64,000 bases of DNA from Thauera chlorobenzoica (GTDB lineage Bacteria; Pseudomonadota; Gammaproteobacteria; Burkholderiales; Rhodocyclaceae), in NCBI RefSeq assembly GCF_001922305.1, contig NZ_CP018839.1, forward strand, positions 1,054,001 through 1,118,000, read 5' to 3'. A model generated the notes under the pieces. That model made no database searches. It saw only the letters and a list, made by a program, of their open reading frames with translations, and had not been told where the DNA came from. The position numbers were made by a program, and so were the translations under genes. Numbering within the stretch: position 1 is the first letter of the stretch; each line of letters begins with the position of its first letter. Of the stretch, positions 22,005 to 31,990 are shown piece by piece.

Positions 22005-22856
22005 CTAGAACAGGCCCAGGTAGCGCGCGGTCAGGGTCTCGCCCCACAGCAGGGCGATCAGGCCGGCGGCGCCGAGATAAGGGCCGAACGGAATCGGCAC
22101 GTTGCGGCCGTGGCGCGCGAAGGCGATCAGGGCGATGCCGGCGATCGCTCCTACCAGCGAGGACAGCAAGATCGTGAGCGGCAACACCTGCCAGCCGAGC
22201 CAGGCGCCGATCGCCGCCAGCAGCTTGAAGTCGCCATACCCCATGCCTTCCTTGCCGGTGGCGAGCCGGAACAGCCAGTACACCGTCCACAGCGCGAGAT
22301 AGCCGGCGATGGCGCCGATGACCGCGCTGTGCAGGTCGGTGAATACGCCGCCGGTGTTGAACGCGAGGCCCAGCCACAGCAGGGGCAGGGTGATGCTGTC
22401 GGGCAGCAGCTGGGTGTCGAGATCGATGAAGCTCAGCGCCACCAGCGCCCAGATGAACAGCAGCGCGCCGAGCGTGGCGGCGCTGGCGCCGAAATGCCAG
22501 GCGGCCACGCCGGAGAGGGCGGCGGTGGATATTTCGACCACCGGATAGCGCTTGCTGATGCGGGCGCCGCAGTGCCTGCAGCGCCCGCGCAGGAGGACGA
22601 AGCTGAGCACCGGGATGTTTTCCAGCGCGGACAGGCGGTGGCCGCAGTGCGGGCAGCGCGAGCGTGGCGTGGCGAGGTTGAAGTGCGGGGCTTCGGGCGC
22701 CGGCTCGCCGCGCAGTTCGGCGGCCTGGGCGTGCCAGTCGCGCTCCATCATCTTCGGCAGGCGATGGATGACGACGTTGAGGAAGCTGCCGACGAAAAGC
22801 CCGAGCAGGCTCAGCAGCGGAACGAGAACGAGCGGTTCGTGGAGGAGTTCAGCCAT
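22005..22856 (-). CDS. pilD: Type IV prepilin peptidase / methyltransferase
   Basis: An inner-membrane aspartyl protease that cleaves and N-methylates type IV prepilins; 283 residues. The cytoplasmic zinc-type domain has two CxxC pairs (CPHCGHRL and CRHCGARI). The two catalytic aspartates are in FIDLDTQLLPD and the GxGD-like GMGYGDFKLLAAIGAWLG. Multiple hydrophobic helices follow. It is the last gene of pilB-pilC-pilD, three bases after pilC. Confidence 0.95.
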   Translation of the reverse strand: MAELLHEPLVLVPLLSLLGLFVGSFLNVVIHRLPKMMERDWHAQAAELRGEPAPEAPHFNLATPRSRCPHCGHRLSALENIPVLSFVLLRGRCRHCGARISKRYPVVEISTAALSGVAAWHFGASAATLGALLFIWALVALSFIDLDTQLLPDSITLPLLWLGLAFNTGGVFTDLHSAVIGAIAGYLALWTVYWLFRLATGKEGMGYGDFKLLAAIGAWLGWQVLPLTILLSSLVGAIAGIALIAFARHGRNVPIPFGPYLGAAGLIALLWGETLTARYLGLF

Positions 22857-22859
22857 GGG

Positions 22860-24089
22860 TCACACGACCGAGCCGAGCTTGAAGATCGGCAGGTACATCG
22901 CGACCACCAGGCCGCCGATGATGGTGCCGAGGAAGACCATGATCAACGGTTCGAGCAGCTGCGACAGGCCGGCGACGGCGTCGTCGACTTCCTGCTCGAA
23001 GAAGTCCGCGACCTTGCCGAGCATGGAGTCGAGCTGGCCGGACTCCTCGCCGATCGAAACCATCTGCACCACCATGGACGGGAACACCGTTGCGTTCTGC
23101 ATCGCAATGGTGAGGCTGGTGCCGGTGCTCACTTCGCCCTGGATCTGCCGGGTCGCGGTCAGGTAGACGTGGTTGCCCGAGGCGCCGCCCACCGAGTCGA
23201 GGGCTTCGACCAATGGCACGCCGGCGGCGAACATCGTCGATAGCGTGCGCGTCCACCGGGCCACGGTCGCCTTGCGGATGATCGGGCCGATCACCGGCAG
23301 GCGCAGCACGGCGCGGTCGACGGCGATCTGCATTGTGCTCGAGCGCTTGTAGCTCCAGGCGATCGCGAGCACGACCGCGAGCAGTGCGCCGAACATCAGG
23401 TACCAGTAGGCGACGAAGAAGTCGGACATCGCGATCACCATCAGCGTGGGGGTGGGCAGATCGGCGCCGAAGCTGGAGAACACGTTCTTGAACTCGGGAA
23501 TCACGAACAGCATCATCACCGAAATCACCAGGCCGGCGACCACGACCACGGCTGCGGGGTAGAACAGGGCCGACTTGATCTTGCTCTTGATCGCGAGGAT
23601 TTTTTCCTTGTAGGTGGCGATGCGGTCGAGGAGATTGTCGAGGATCCCGGCCTGCTCGCCGGCGGCGACGAGGTTGGTGAACAGCTTGTCGAAGTGCCTG
23701 GGATATTTGGCGAACGCCTGGGACAGGCTGGAGCCGGTCTCGACGTCGTTGCGGATCTCGTTGAGCAGGCGCGACAGCGCCGGATTGCCCGACCCTTTCA
23801 TGGCGATGTCGAAGGCCTGGAGCAGGGGAACGCCGGATTTCATCATGGTGGCGAGCTGGCGGGTGAACAAGGCGATTTCCTTGTCGCCGATGCGTCCGCC
23901 GCGCGACAGCTTCTGCTTGCGCACCTTGCTCACCCGGATGCCCTGGCGGCGCAGCATGGCCTGGACCATGGCGTCGCCGCTGGCGCGCATCTCGCCACGG
24001 ACCAGCTTGCCCGCCTTGTCCTTGCCTTCCCAGCTGTAGAGATCTTCCTTCGGGCCTGTGCCGCGCACCGCCCGGCTTGCTGTCGCCAT
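22860..24089 (-). CDS. pilC: Type IV pilus inner membrane platform protein PilC
   Basis: The type II secretion system F-family platform protein that couples the PilB motor to pilus assembly; 409 residues. Two repeated F domains are visible, each with FTRQLATMMKSGVPLLQAF-like and WTRTLSTMFAAGVPLVEALD segments and long hydrophobic helices (YPAAVVVVAGLVISVMMLFVIPEF; the C-terminal LLEPLIMVFLGTIIGGLVVAMYLPIF). Between pilB (14-base gap) and pilD (3-base gap) it forms a compact operon. Confidence 0.95.
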   Translation of the reverse strand: MATASRAVRGTGPKEDLYSWEGKDKAGKLVRGEMRASGDAMVQAMLRRQGIRVSKVRKQKLSRGGRIGDKEIALFTRQLATMMKSGVPLLQAFDIAMKGSGNPALSRLLNEIRNDVETGSSLSQAFAKYPRHFDKLFTNLVAAGEQAGILDNLLDRIATYKEKILAIKSKIKSALFYPAAVVVVAGLVISVMMLFVIPEFKNVFSSFGADLPTPTLMVIAMSDFFVAYWYLMFGALLAVVLAIAWSYKRSSTMQIAVDRAVLRLPVIGPIIRKATVARWTRTLSTMFAAGVPLVEALDSVGGASGNHVYLTATRQIQGEVSTGTSLTIAMQNATVFPSMVVQMVSIGEESGQLDSMLGKVADFFEQEVDDAVAGLSQLLEPLIMVFLGTIIGGLVVAMYLPIFKLGSVV

Positions 24090-24103
24090 GAGTCGAACGT
24101 CCT

Positions 24104-25819
24104 TTATTCGTTGGTCGAGGCCAGCACTTCGGCGAGCGAAGTGATGCCTTGCTTCACCTTCAGCAGTCCCGACTGGCGCAGGTCGCGAACGCCCTCGCGC
24201 GCGGCCTGTGCGGCGATGTCGATCGAGTTGCCGCCGGTCATGATGATGTGGGCGATTGCGTCGCTGACCGGCATCACCTGGTAGATCCCGACCCGGCCCT
24301 TGTAGCCGCTACCCTTGCAGCGTTCGCAGCCGACCGGCCCATAGGGCTGCCAGCTGCCGTCCAGTTCCATGGCGCTGAATCCGGCCTCGCGCAGTGCCTC
24401 CTCCGGGATGTCGGCGGGTTTCTTGCAGGCGCACAGGCGGCGGGCAAGGCGCTGGGCGGTGATCAGGATCACCGAAGAGGCGATATTGAACGGCGCGACC
24501 CCCATGTTCTTGAGGCGCTCGAGGGTGGTCGGGGCATCGTTGGTGTGCACCGTGGACATCACGAGATGGCCGGTCTGTGCCGCCTTGACCGAGATCTCGG
24601 CGGTTTCGAGGTCGCGGATCTCGCCCACCATGATGATGTCCGGATCCTGGCGGAGGAAGGCGCGCAGCGCTGTGGAAAAGCCGAGGCCGGCCTTTTCGTT
24701 GATGTTGACCTGGTTGATGCCGGGGAGGTTGATTTCGGCCGGATCTTCCGCGGTCGAGATATTGACTCCGGGCTTGTTGAGCAGGTTGAGGCAGGTATAG
24801 AGCGACACCGTCTTGCCCGAACCGGTGGGGCCGGTGACCAGGATCATGCCGTAAGGGCGATCGATGGCTGCGAGCAGGGCCTCCTTCTGGTCGGGATCGT
24901 AGCCGAGGGCATCGATGCCGAGCATCGCCGAGCCGGGATCGAGGATCCGCATCACGATCTTTTCCCCGTACAGGGTCGGCAGGGTGGAGACGCGGAAGTC
25001 GATCGCCTTGTTCTTCGACAGCGCCAGCTTCATCCGCCCGTCCTGGGGGACGCGTTTTTCCGAGATGTCGAGGCGCGAAATGACCTTGATGCGGGCGGCG
25101 ATCTTGTCCTTGAGCAGCAGCGGAGGCTGGGCGATGTCGCGCAGGATGCCATCGGTGCGCACGCGGATGCGGTAGTACTTCTCGTAGGGCTCGAAGTGGA
25201 CGTCGGAGGCGCCCTCGTTGATCGCGTCGATCAGCACTTTCTGGATGAAGCGCACCACCGGCGCGTCGTCGACTTCCGACGCTTCATCCTCGTCGCGCTG
25301 GTGCTGGGCGCTTTCCTGGTGCAGCAGATCCATGTCGAAGGCTTCGCCGGTGAGCTCCTTGAGCGTTTCGGCGGCGCTCTCCAGCAGCGCGTCGACGGTG
25401 TGCCTGAGCTTGTCGGCCTCGGCGATCACGAGGTCGAGCTGGAGACCGGTCTGGAAGCGGATCTCGTCGAGTGCACGGATGTTCGATGGATCGGCGATCG
25501 CCAGGGTGATGCGGTTCTGGCGCCGCGCCAGGGGCACGACTTGGTGCTTCTGCATCAGCTTGCGGTCGACGGCTTCGCGGGCGAGGGCCGAGCCGTCGAA
25601 GGTCGTGATGTCGAGCAGGGGGTAGCCGAAGGTTTCGGCGGCGAAGGCGGCCATCGCCGCGCTGCTCATCAGCCCGCGCTGGGCGACTTCGTGGATGAAG
25701 GCATTGCTGCCTTCGCCGCCATGTGCGGAGCAGGCGAGGGCATCGGCTTCCTGCAGATGCCCGTGCTGGATGAGGGCCCTGGCGAAACCGCTCAGGGACG
25801 GTTTGGAGCTTGCCGCCAT
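24104..25819 (-). CDS. pilB: Type IV pilus assembly ATPase PilB
   Basis: The hexameric motor that drives pilus extension; about 571 residues from the ATG at 25819 (a GTG 36 bases upstream is less likely). It has an N-terminal MshEN-type domain, Walker A GPTGSGKT (Lys336), the Asp box LRQDPDIIMVGEIRD, the His box TGHLVMSTVHTNDA, and the zinc-binding tetracysteine CACKK...CERCKGSGYKGR. No prepilin gene is linked, so the pilin subunits lie elsewhere. Confidence 0.95.
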   Translation of the reverse strand: MAASSKPSLSGFARALIQHGHLQEADALACSAHGGEGSNAFIHEVAQRGLMSSAAMAAFAAETFGYPLLDITTFDGSALAREAVDRKLMQKHQVVPLARRQNRITLAIADPSNIRALDEIRFQTGLQLDLVIAEADKLRHTVDALLESAAETLKELTGEAFDMDLLHQESAQHQRDEDEASEVDDAPVVRFIQKVLIDAINEGASDVHFEPYEKYYRIRVRTDGILRDIAQPPLLLKDKIAARIKVISRLDISEKRVPQDGRMKLALSKNKAIDFRVSTLPTLYGEKIVMRILDPGSAMLGIDALGYDPDQKEALLAAIDRPYGMILVTGPTGSGKTVSLYTCLNLLNKPGVNISTAEDPAEINLPGINQVNINEKAGLGFSTALRAFLRQDPDIIMVGEIRDLETAEISVKAAQTGHLVMSTVHTNDAPTTLERLKNMGVAPFNIASSVILITAQRLARRLCACKKPADIPEEALREAGFSAMELDGSWQPYGPVGCERCKGSGYKGRVGIYQVMPVSDAIAHIIMTGGNSIDIAAQAAREGVRDLRQSGLLKVKQGITSLAEVLASTNE

Positions 25820-25907
25820 GCCGTGCTCTGGACTTGATAGCGGGCGATGTTGCACGCCGTCTCCGGGCTTGTAAAGGCCTCTGCAGGCGCGAAGGGAACG
25901 GCTGGCC

Positions 25908-27188
25908 TCATCGTCCGGCGCCGCCTTCGAGCGGGCGGAACAGGCGTGCCGTGCGCACCCGGCGATCCTGGGTCTGCACGACTTCGATCGGCGTCTCGGC
26001 GATCTTCATCGATACCCCGGTCTCCGGGATGTCCTGCAGATGTTCGAGGATCAGGCCGTTGAGCGTCTTCGGTCCGTCGGTCGGCAGGGTGAGGCCGAGC
26101 CTGCGGTTGAGTTCGCGCAGGTTGGTGGCCCCGTCGACCAGCACGCAGCCCTCCTCGTTCCAGGCCAGGCGGCCGCCGGCGGCGGGCATGCTGGTGGTGA
26201 ATTTTCCGATCAGCTCTTCGATGATGTCTTCCAGGGTGATCAGGCCGAGGATTTCGCCGTATTCGTCTACGACGAAGGCGAGGCGCTGCTGGTTTTCCTG
26301 GAAGAACTGGATCTGCGAATACAGCGGAGTGTCTGCCGGCACGTAGTAAGGCTTGGCCAGCAGGCCGCGGATGCGTTCGACCGAGAACCCTTCCTCGAGC
26401 GTATCGTTGAGCAGGCGGCGCTGGTGCAGCACACCGATCAGCTGTTCGCTGTCGCCGTCGTGCACGGCGAGGCGGGTGTGGAAGCTGGTGGCGATCTGGC
26501 GCCGCAGTTCGGTTTCGGTGGCCGAGAGGTCGATCGCCTCGATCGCGCCGCGCGGCGTCATCACGTCCTCGACCGTTATGCTTTCCAGGTCGAAAAGGTT
26601 GACCAGGATGCTGCGGTGCTTGTGCGGAATGAACTGGCCCGACTCGAGCACCATCGCACGCAGCTCTTCGACCGACAGCGCGGTACTGCTGTCTTCCCGG
26701 GGCTGCAGCCGAAGCAGCCACAACAGGCTGCGCGAAAACAGGTTGACGAACCAGACCGCGAAGTAGAACACCCGCAGCAGGGCGGTGAGCGGAAAGGCGA
26801 AGATCGGGGCGAGACGGTCGGCGTGAGTGGCGCCGATCACTTTCGGGGTGATCTCGGCGAACACCAGGATGGCGAAGGTGACGAGCAGGGTGGCGATGCC
26901 CAGGACCCAGCGCTCGTCACCGAAAATCTCCAGTGTGATGACGCTGACCAGGGTTGCTGCGGCGGTATTGACCAGGTTGTTGAACAGCAGGACCACGCCC
27001 AGCAGGCGGTCGGTCTTGCCCAGCAGTTCGATCGCGAGGCGGGCGCCCCGGTTGCCCTGGCCGGCGAGCGAACGCAAGCGGTAGCGGTTCGCCGCCATCA
27101 TCACCGTCTCGGACATGGAAAAACCGCCCGAGAGCACGAGCAGTATGGCGAGGGTGATGAATTGGGCCGTCAGGCTGATGTCCGGCAC
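25908..27188 (-). CDS. CorC/HlyC-family (CNNM-like) membrane protein
   Basis: A 426-residue protein of the YfjD/CorB type. The N-terminal DUF21 membrane domain has about four helices (ITLAILLVLSGGFSMSETVMMAANRYR..., AEITPKVIGATHADRLAPIFAF). A CBS-domain pair follows (VEDVMTPRGAIEAIDL..., LLAKPYYVPADTPLYSQIQFF), then a C-terminal CorC_HlyC transporter-associated domain (FTTSMPAAGGRLAWNEEGCVLVDGATNLRELNRRL). Relatives are tied to magnesium/cobalt efflux; the direct substrate is inference. A 197-base gap separates it from the CcsA-like gene. Confidence 0.88.
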   Translation of the reverse strand: MPDISLTAQFITLAILLVLSGGFSMSETVMMAANRYRLRSLAGQGNRGARLAIELLGKTDRLLGVVLLFNNLVNTAAATLVSVITLEIFGDERWVLGIATLLVTFAILVFAEITPKVIGATHADRLAPIFAFPLTALLRVFYFAVWFVNLFSRSLLWLLRLQPREDSSTALSVEELRAMVLESGQFIPHKHRSILVNLFDLESITVEDVMTPRGAIEAIDLSATETELRRQIATSFHTRLAVHDGDSEQLIGVLHQRRLLNDTLEEGFSVERIRGLLAKPYYVPADTPLYSQIQFFQENQQRLAFVVDEYGEILGLITLEDIIEELIGKFTTSMPAAGGRLAWNEEGCVLVDGATNLRELNRRLGLTLPTDGPKTLNGLILEHLQDIPETGVSMKIAETPIEVVQTQDRRVRTARLFRPLEGGAGR

Positions 27189-27384
27189 GAGAGGCGGGGA
27201 AAGTCGAGGGGCTCCGAGTATTGGGGCGCGTCAGGGCGCTGTCAACAAAGCCGGGCCCGCACGCTGCAGCGGCTTCCGGGAGCGTTCGTCGCAGGGGGCG
27301 CGCGCTCAGGAAGGGGCCGGGCCGCCCCATGTCTTCTTTGGTCTCCCTCGGGGGCGAAACGGCAAAGCCGTTTCCCGCGGGCAC

Positions 27385-28215
27385 TCAGTAAGCGCGCTCG
27401 AGCACGACCTCGATGACGAAACGGCTGCCCAGATAGGCCAGCACGAGGGCGATGAAGCCGGCCAGCGTCCACCGCAGCGCCACCCGACCGCGCCACCCCC
27501 AGCGCCAGCGGCCGAGCAGCAGCACGCCGAAGAGCAGCCACGAGACGAAAGCGAAGACGGTCTTGTGGTCGACCCGGAAAGGCTGGCCGAAAAGCGTTTC
27601 GGAGAACAGTACGCCGCTGGCTAGGGTGAGGGTGAGCAGGACGAAGGCGATTCCGATCAGGCGGAACAGCAGCGCTTCCATTGTCAGCAAGGGCGGAAGG
27701 CCGGCGAGCAGGCGGCTGAAGCGGGCGTTGTGGAGCTGGCGCCCGGCGATCGACATCAGCATCGCATGCAGGGCCGCCAGCGTGAACAGGCTGTAGGCCA
27801 GCATCGCCACCACGAAGTGGGCGCGAAAGGCGGGCGAGGCCGCATTGATGAGGACGTGCTCGCCAGGAAAGATCAAGGGCACCAGGCTGGCCAGTGCGCC
27901 CGCGGGCATGGCTGCGGCGTGGAGGCCGTCGAGCCGGGTATAGAGCGTTTCCACCCAGTAGAAGCAGATCGCCAGCCACACCATCAGCGATACCGCAACG
28001 CCGAAGCCGAAGCGCATTTCGCTGCCGGGAAAGATCGCCTCACGCAGGACATAGCCATGGGCAAGGAGGGCGACGAGCAACACCAGGCGCTCCCGTCCCG
28101 ACATGCACTCCTGTGCCGCTGCCGGCGGGGCGCCGAGCAGGCATCTGCGCCAGAACAGCACTCCCAGTCCGGCGTAAAGCGAGGCGGGAACCAGATGAAG
28201 TAGAATTGTCCGCAT
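27385..28215 (-). CDS. CcsA-like cytochrome c biogenesis membrane protein
   Basis: A 276-residue polytopic protein of the CcsA/YpjD family, with about eight hydrophobic helices and the conserved histidine-containing stretches (FRAHFVVAMLAYSLFTLAALHAMLM and GQPFRVDHKTVFAFVSWLLFG) typical of heme-handling CcsA relatives. It lacks the full WGxFWxWDxxE signature of true CcsA/CcmF, so a role in cytochrome assembly is inferred, not certain. It is divergent from ffh, a neighbour pair conserved in many proteobacteria. Confidence 0.82.
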   Translation of the reverse strand: MRTILLHLVPASLYAGLGVLFWRRCLLGAPPAAAQECMSGRERLVLLVALLAHGYVLREAIFPGSEMRFGFGVAVSLMVWLAICFYWVETLYTRLDGLHAAAMPAGALASLVPLIFPGEHVLINAASPAFRAHFVVAMLAYSLFTLAALHAMLMSIAGRQLHNARFSRLLAGLPPLLTMEALLFRLIGIAFVLLTLTLASGVLFSETLFGQPFRVDHKTVFAFVSWLLFGVLLLGRWRWGWRGRVALRWTLAGFIALVLAYLGSRFVIEVVLERAY

Positions 28216-28264
28216 ATGTAGCCGCAGTTTACTCTAAGTCATCGCGCCAAAGGCCCTTCCGAAC

Positions 28265-29635
28265 ATGCTCGACAATCTCACCCAGCGCCTGTCCAAAGTC
28301 GTCAAAACCCTCCGCGGCCAGGCGCGCCTGACGGAAGAAAACATCCAGGAGGCGATGCGCGAGGTGCGCATGGCGCTGCTCGAGGCCGACGTCGCGCTGC
28401 CGGTGGTCAAGGACTTCGTCGCCCGGGTCAAGGAAAAGGCGGTCGGCCAGGAAGTCGCCGGTTCGCTGACGCCCGGTCAGGCCCTGGTCGGCGTGGTGCA
28501 CGACGAACTGAAGGCGCTGATGGGCGGCGCCCACGAAGGCCTCGATCTGACCACCCAGCCTCCGGCGGTGGTGCTGATGGCGGGTTTGCAGGGCGCGGGC
28601 AAGACCACCACCACCGGCAAGCTCGCCAAGCTGTTGCACGAGCAGCAGAAGAAAAAAGTGCTGGTGGTGTCGGTCGACGTCTATCGCCCGGCGGCGATCG
28701 AACAGCTGAAGACGGTGGCGGCGCAGGCGGGCGTCGGTTTCTTCCCGTCGAGCGCCGAACAGAAGCCGGTGGCCATCGCCCTCGGCGCACTCGACTACGC
28801 GCGCAAGCACCACGTCGACGTGCTGCTCGTCGACACCGCCGGCCGTCTCGCGGTGGACGAGGCGATGATGGCCGAGATCAAGGATCTGCACGCCGCGCTC
28901 AAGCCGATCGAAACCCTGTTCGTGGTCGATGCGATGCTCGGCCAGGACGCGGTCAATACCGCGCGCGCCTTCAACGAGGCGCTGCCGCTGACCGGCGTGG
29001 TGCTGACCAAGCTCGACGGCGACTCGCGCGGCGGTGCGGCGCTGTCGGTGCGCCACGTTACCGGCAAGCCGTTGAAGTTCGCCGGCGTCGGCGAGAAGCT
29101 TTCCGGGCTCGAACCTTTCCATCCCGACCGCATGGCCAGCCGCATCCTCGGGATGGGCGACATTCTCGGCCTGGTCGAAGAGGCGCGCCGCGGCGTGGAC
29201 GAGGAGAAGGCCAAGGCCTTCGCGCAGAAGCTGAAGACCGGCAAGGGCTTCGATCTCAACGATTTCAAGGAGCAGATCGCCCAGATGCGCAAGATGGGCG
29301 GGCTGGCCTCGATGATGGACAAGTTGCCGGCACAGTTCGCGCAGGCTGCCGGCAAGCTCCAGGGGGGCGCCGAGGAAAAGGCCGTCTCCCGCATCGAAGG
29401 CATCATCAACTCGATGACGCCGCTCGAGCGCACCAAGCCCGAAGTGCTCAAGGCCAGCCGCAAGCGCCGCATCGCCGCCGGCGCCGGGGTCACGGTGCAG
29501 GAAGTCAATCGCCTGCTCAACCAGTTCGAGCAGACGCAGAAGGTGATGAAGCAATTCTCCAAGGGCGGCATGCACAAGATGATGCGGGCGATGAAGGGCA
29601 TGATTCCGGGCGGTCTGCCGGGCATGCCCCGCTGA
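28265..29635 (+). CDS. ffh: Signal recognition particle GTPase Ffh
   Basis: The protein of the signal recognition particle, which targets inner-membrane proteins cotranslationally; 456 residues. The N domain is followed by the G domain with G1 GLQGAGKTTTTGKLA, the DVYRPAAIEQL loop, DTAGRL and TKLDGDSRGGAALS. The C-terminal M domain is methionine rich (MRKMGGLASMMDKL, MTPLERTKPEVL, GGMHKMMRAMKGMIPGG) for signal-sequence and 4.5S RNA binding. Confidence 0.98.
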   Translation: MLDNLTQRLSKVVKTLRGQARLTEENIQEAMREVRMALLEADVALPVVKDFVARVKEKAVGQEVAGSLTPGQALVGVVHDELKALMGGAHEGLDLTTQPPAVVLMAGLQGAGKTTTTGKLAKLLHEQQKKKVLVVSVDVYRPAAIEQLKTVAAQAGVGFFPSSAEQKPVAIALGALDYARKHHVDVLLVDTAGRLAVDEAMMAEIKDLHAALKPIETLFVVDAMLGQDAVNTARAFNEALPLTGVVLTKLDGDSRGGAALSVRHVTGKPLKFAGVGEKLSGLEPFHPDRMASRILGMGDILGLVEEARRGVDEEKAKAFAQKLKTGKGFDLNDFKEQIAQMRKMGGLASMMDKLPAQFAQAAGKLQGGAEEKAVSRIEGIINSMTPLERTKPEVLKASRKRRIAAGAGVTVQEVNRLLNQFEQTQKVMKQFSKGGMHKMMRAMKGMIPGGLPGMPR

Positions 29636-29651
29636 TGGGAGGGGGTGAGCG

Positions 29652-30428
29652 GTGAAGGACATCCTGGTTGCCTTCGGTCGCGCCAGCCGCAGTCTGCTGC
29701 GCCGCGACATCTTCTGGCACCTGCTGTGGCCGGGGGTGGTTGCGATGCTGGCATGGACCGTGGTCGCAGTGCTGGTGTGGACGCCGCTCACCGAGGGCCT
29801 GTTCGCCTGGGTCACCGGCTGGTCCTTCGTCGGCAGCTGGCTGTCGGCTTCGGATGCGGCGGCGGTGGTGATGCTGGTGCTGATCAAGATCGCCGTCGCC
29901 TTGCTGGTGGTGCCCTTGGTCTATGTGACCGCGGCGCTGCTGGTGGCGACCATCGCCCTGCCGCTGATGCTGGAGCGGATCGGGCGTACCGACTACGCCG
30001 AGCTCGAGCAGCGCCGTGGCGGCTCCAACTTCGGCAGCGCGTTGAATTCGGCCGTTGCCGGCCTGCTGTTCCTGCTCGCGCTGCTCCTGTCGCTGCCGTT
30101 CTGGCTGATTCCCGGCGTCGGCCTGCTCGCCTCGGTGGTACTCACCGGCTGGCTCAACCAGCGTGCGTTCGGCTACGACGCGCTGATGCTGCACGCCGAC
30201 AAGGCTGAACTCCAGCGCCTGCGCGGCGACCGCAGGCCGCAGATGCTGCTGCTCGGCGGCGGCTCCGCGCTGCTGGCCTACGTTCCCTTCGTCAACCTGG
30301 TGGCACCGGCCTACGCCGGTCTCGCCTTCGTGCATTACCTGCTCGAAGCCCTGCGCCGCCACCGTCTGCAGCACGGCGTCAGCGTGCTCGATGCCGCTCC
30401 CGACTCCTTCCCGCGGAAAATTTCATGA
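29652..30428 (+). CDS. EI24/CysZ-like membrane protein
   Basis: A 258-residue inner-membrane protein of the EI24/CysZ family with about four to five hydrophobic helices and the family PFWLIPGVGLLASVVLTGWLNQRAFGYDAL and YVPFVNLVAPAYAGLAFVHY regions. CysZ proteins move sulfate, but many betaproteobacterial homologues are unassigned, so transport of a specific ion is not claimed. It starts with GTG. The stop overlaps the next gene's ATG (ATGA). Confidence 0.82.
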   Translation: MKDILVAFGRASRSLLRRDIFWHLLWPGVVAMLAWTVVAVLVWTPLTEGLFAWVTGWSFVGSWLSASDAAAVVMLVLIKIAVALLVVPLVYVTAALLVATIALPLMLERIGRTDYAELEQRRGGSNFGSALNSAVAGLLFLLALLLSLPFWLIPGVGLLASVVLTGWLNQRAFGYDALMLHADKAELQRLRGDRRPQMLLLGGGSALLAYVPFVNLVAPAYAGLAFVHYLLEALRRHRLQHGVSVLDAAPDSFPRKIS

Positions 30429-31174
30429 ACTTCGGTGCCCTGATCATCGGCGACGAGATCCTCTCCGGCCGCCGCAGCGACAAGCATCTGACCCGCCTCA
30501 TCGAACTGCTCGCCGCGCGCGGGCTGAAGCTGGCGTGGGCGCGCTATGTCGGCGACGACCCCGTCCGCCTGTGCGAGACCTTGCGCCAGACTTTCGCCAG
30601 CGGCGACGCGGTGTTCAGCTTCGGCGGCATTGGCGCGACCCCGGACGATCGTACACGCGCGGCGGCGGCGGCTGCGCTCGGCCTGGAGCTGGCCCTCCAT
30701 CCCGAGGCCGAGGCCGAGATTCGTGCCCGTTTCGGCGACGAGACCACTCCCGAGCGCCTGCAAATGGGGGTGTATCCGGTGGGCAGCGACATCATTCCCA
30801 ACGGCTACAACCGCATCCCCGGCTTTTCCATCCGGCAGCACTATTTCGTGCCCGGCTTTCCCGTCATGGCCTGGCCGATGGTGGAATGGGTGCTGGACTC
30901 GAAGTATGCCCATCTGCATCACGCGGAAGACTATGTCGAGCGGGCGCTGACGGTGTGGGACACCTACGAGGGCCAGCTCATCGACCTGATGCGCGAGGTC
31001 AGCGACGACTTTCCCGAGGCGACCCTGTTCAGCCTGCCGACGCTCGCCGAAGAAGGGCGGCGGCGTTCGCTGGAGCTGGGCATGAAAGGGCCGGCGGAGC
31101 GCGTCGCCGCGGCGATGGCGCGGATCCGGGCGACGCTTTCGGCGCGCGGGCTGGAGTGGCAGGACAAGGCTTGA
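30425..31174 (+). CDS. Molybdopterin-binding (CinA N-terminal-like) protein
   Basis: A 249-residue protein with the MoaB/Mog fold of the CinA N-terminal type: GALIIGDEILSGRRSDKHLTRLIELLAARGL, SGDAVFSFGGIGATPDDRT (the pterin-binding loop) and VPGFPVMAWPMVEWVLD. It lacks the C-terminal nicotinamide-nucleotide deamidase domain of full CinA. The biochemical role of the stand-alone form is not settled. Translationally coupled to the CysZ-like gene. Confidence 0.85.
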   Translation: MNFGALIIGDEILSGRRSDKHLTRLIELLAARGLKLAWARYVGDDPVRLCETLRQTFASGDAVFSFGGIGATPDDRTRAAAAAALGLELALHPEAEAEIRARFGDETTPERLQMGVYPVGSDIIPNGYNRIPGFSIRQHYFVPGFPVMAWPMVEWVLDSKYAHLHHAEDYVERALTVWDTYEGQLIDLMREVSDDFPEATLFSLPTLAEEGRRRSLELGMKGPAERVAAAMARIRATLSARGLEWQDKA

Positions 31175-31176
31175 AC

Positions 31177-31938
31177 GTGCGTCGGCATGGGAGCGGCAAG
31201 GTGGTGGAGCAGGCGCATGCGATGGTGATCGACGGCACGCCGGTCGACCTGGTTCTGCGTCGTTCGGCGCGCCGCTCCTTCGCCCTGCAGATCGACCACC
31301 GTGGCGCGCGTGTGGCGGTACCGCTACGGACGTCGTTGGGCGAGATCGAGCGCTTCGTCCATAGTCACGGGCGCTGGCTGCTCGATCGGCTGAAGGCGAG
31401 CGCGGAAGCGGCACGAGTGCCGGTGCTCGAGGTCGCGGACGGGGTACAGTTGCCGCTGTTCGGGCGGCCGCTCAGCCTGCGCCTGCACGAAGGCGGGAGA
31501 ACGCAGTGGCGGGCGGCAGTCGACGGCGGAGAGGAGCTCGTGCTCCCTCTCGACGGGGACCCCTCGCGCGCGCTGCTGCGGGCGCTCCAGGCTCGGGCGC
31601 TGCCCTGGTATCGCGGGCGGGTGGAGGAGTACTGCCATCGCCTTGGCCTGAAGCAGCCGTCGGTGCGGCTGTCGAATGCGGTGACGCGCTGGGGCAGCTG
31701 CAGCAGCCGCTCCGGGATACGGCTGCACTGGCGGTTGATCCACCTGCAGCCGGGCCTGATCGATTACGTGGTGGCGCACGAAGTGGCGCATCTGATCGAG
31801 ATGAACCATTCCCCGCGCTTCTGGGCCGTGGTGGAGCACATTTATCCCGACTGGCGTGCGGCGCGCTCCGCGTTGCGTGCGGCTGCGCCGACCCTGCCGG
31901 TGATCGGGGCGTCGGGCCATGGCGCCGCGGCACGCTGA
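31177..31938 (+). CDS. YgjP-like zinc metallopeptidase-fold protein
   Basis: A protein of about 253 residues of the M48-like YgjP (DUF45) family. The zinc-binding [16 protein letters not shown] is an HExxH followed by a further His, and the family motif [22 protein letters not shown] precedes it. The start is uncertain: a GTG at 31177 with AAGG upstream is used here; a GTG at 31201 and an ATG at 31222 also fit. No signal peptide is seen. The substrate is unknown. Confidence 0.85.
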   Translation: MRRHGSGKVVEQAHAMVIDGTPVDLVLRRSARRSFALQIDHRGARVAVPLRTSLGEIERFVHSHGRWLLDRLKASAEAARVPVLEVADGVQLPLFGRPLSLRLHEGGRTQWRAAVDGGEELVLPLDGDPSRALLRALQARALPWYRGRVEEYCHRLGLKQPSVRLSNAVTRWGSCSSRSGIRLHWRLIHLQPGLIDYVVAHEVAHLIEMNHSPRFWAVVEHIYPDWRAARSALRAAAPTLPVIGASGHGAAAR

Positions 31939-31990
31939 ACAGCTGATCGCCCTTCCTCCCTCTTCCAATTCACTGACGAAGGAAAATTCG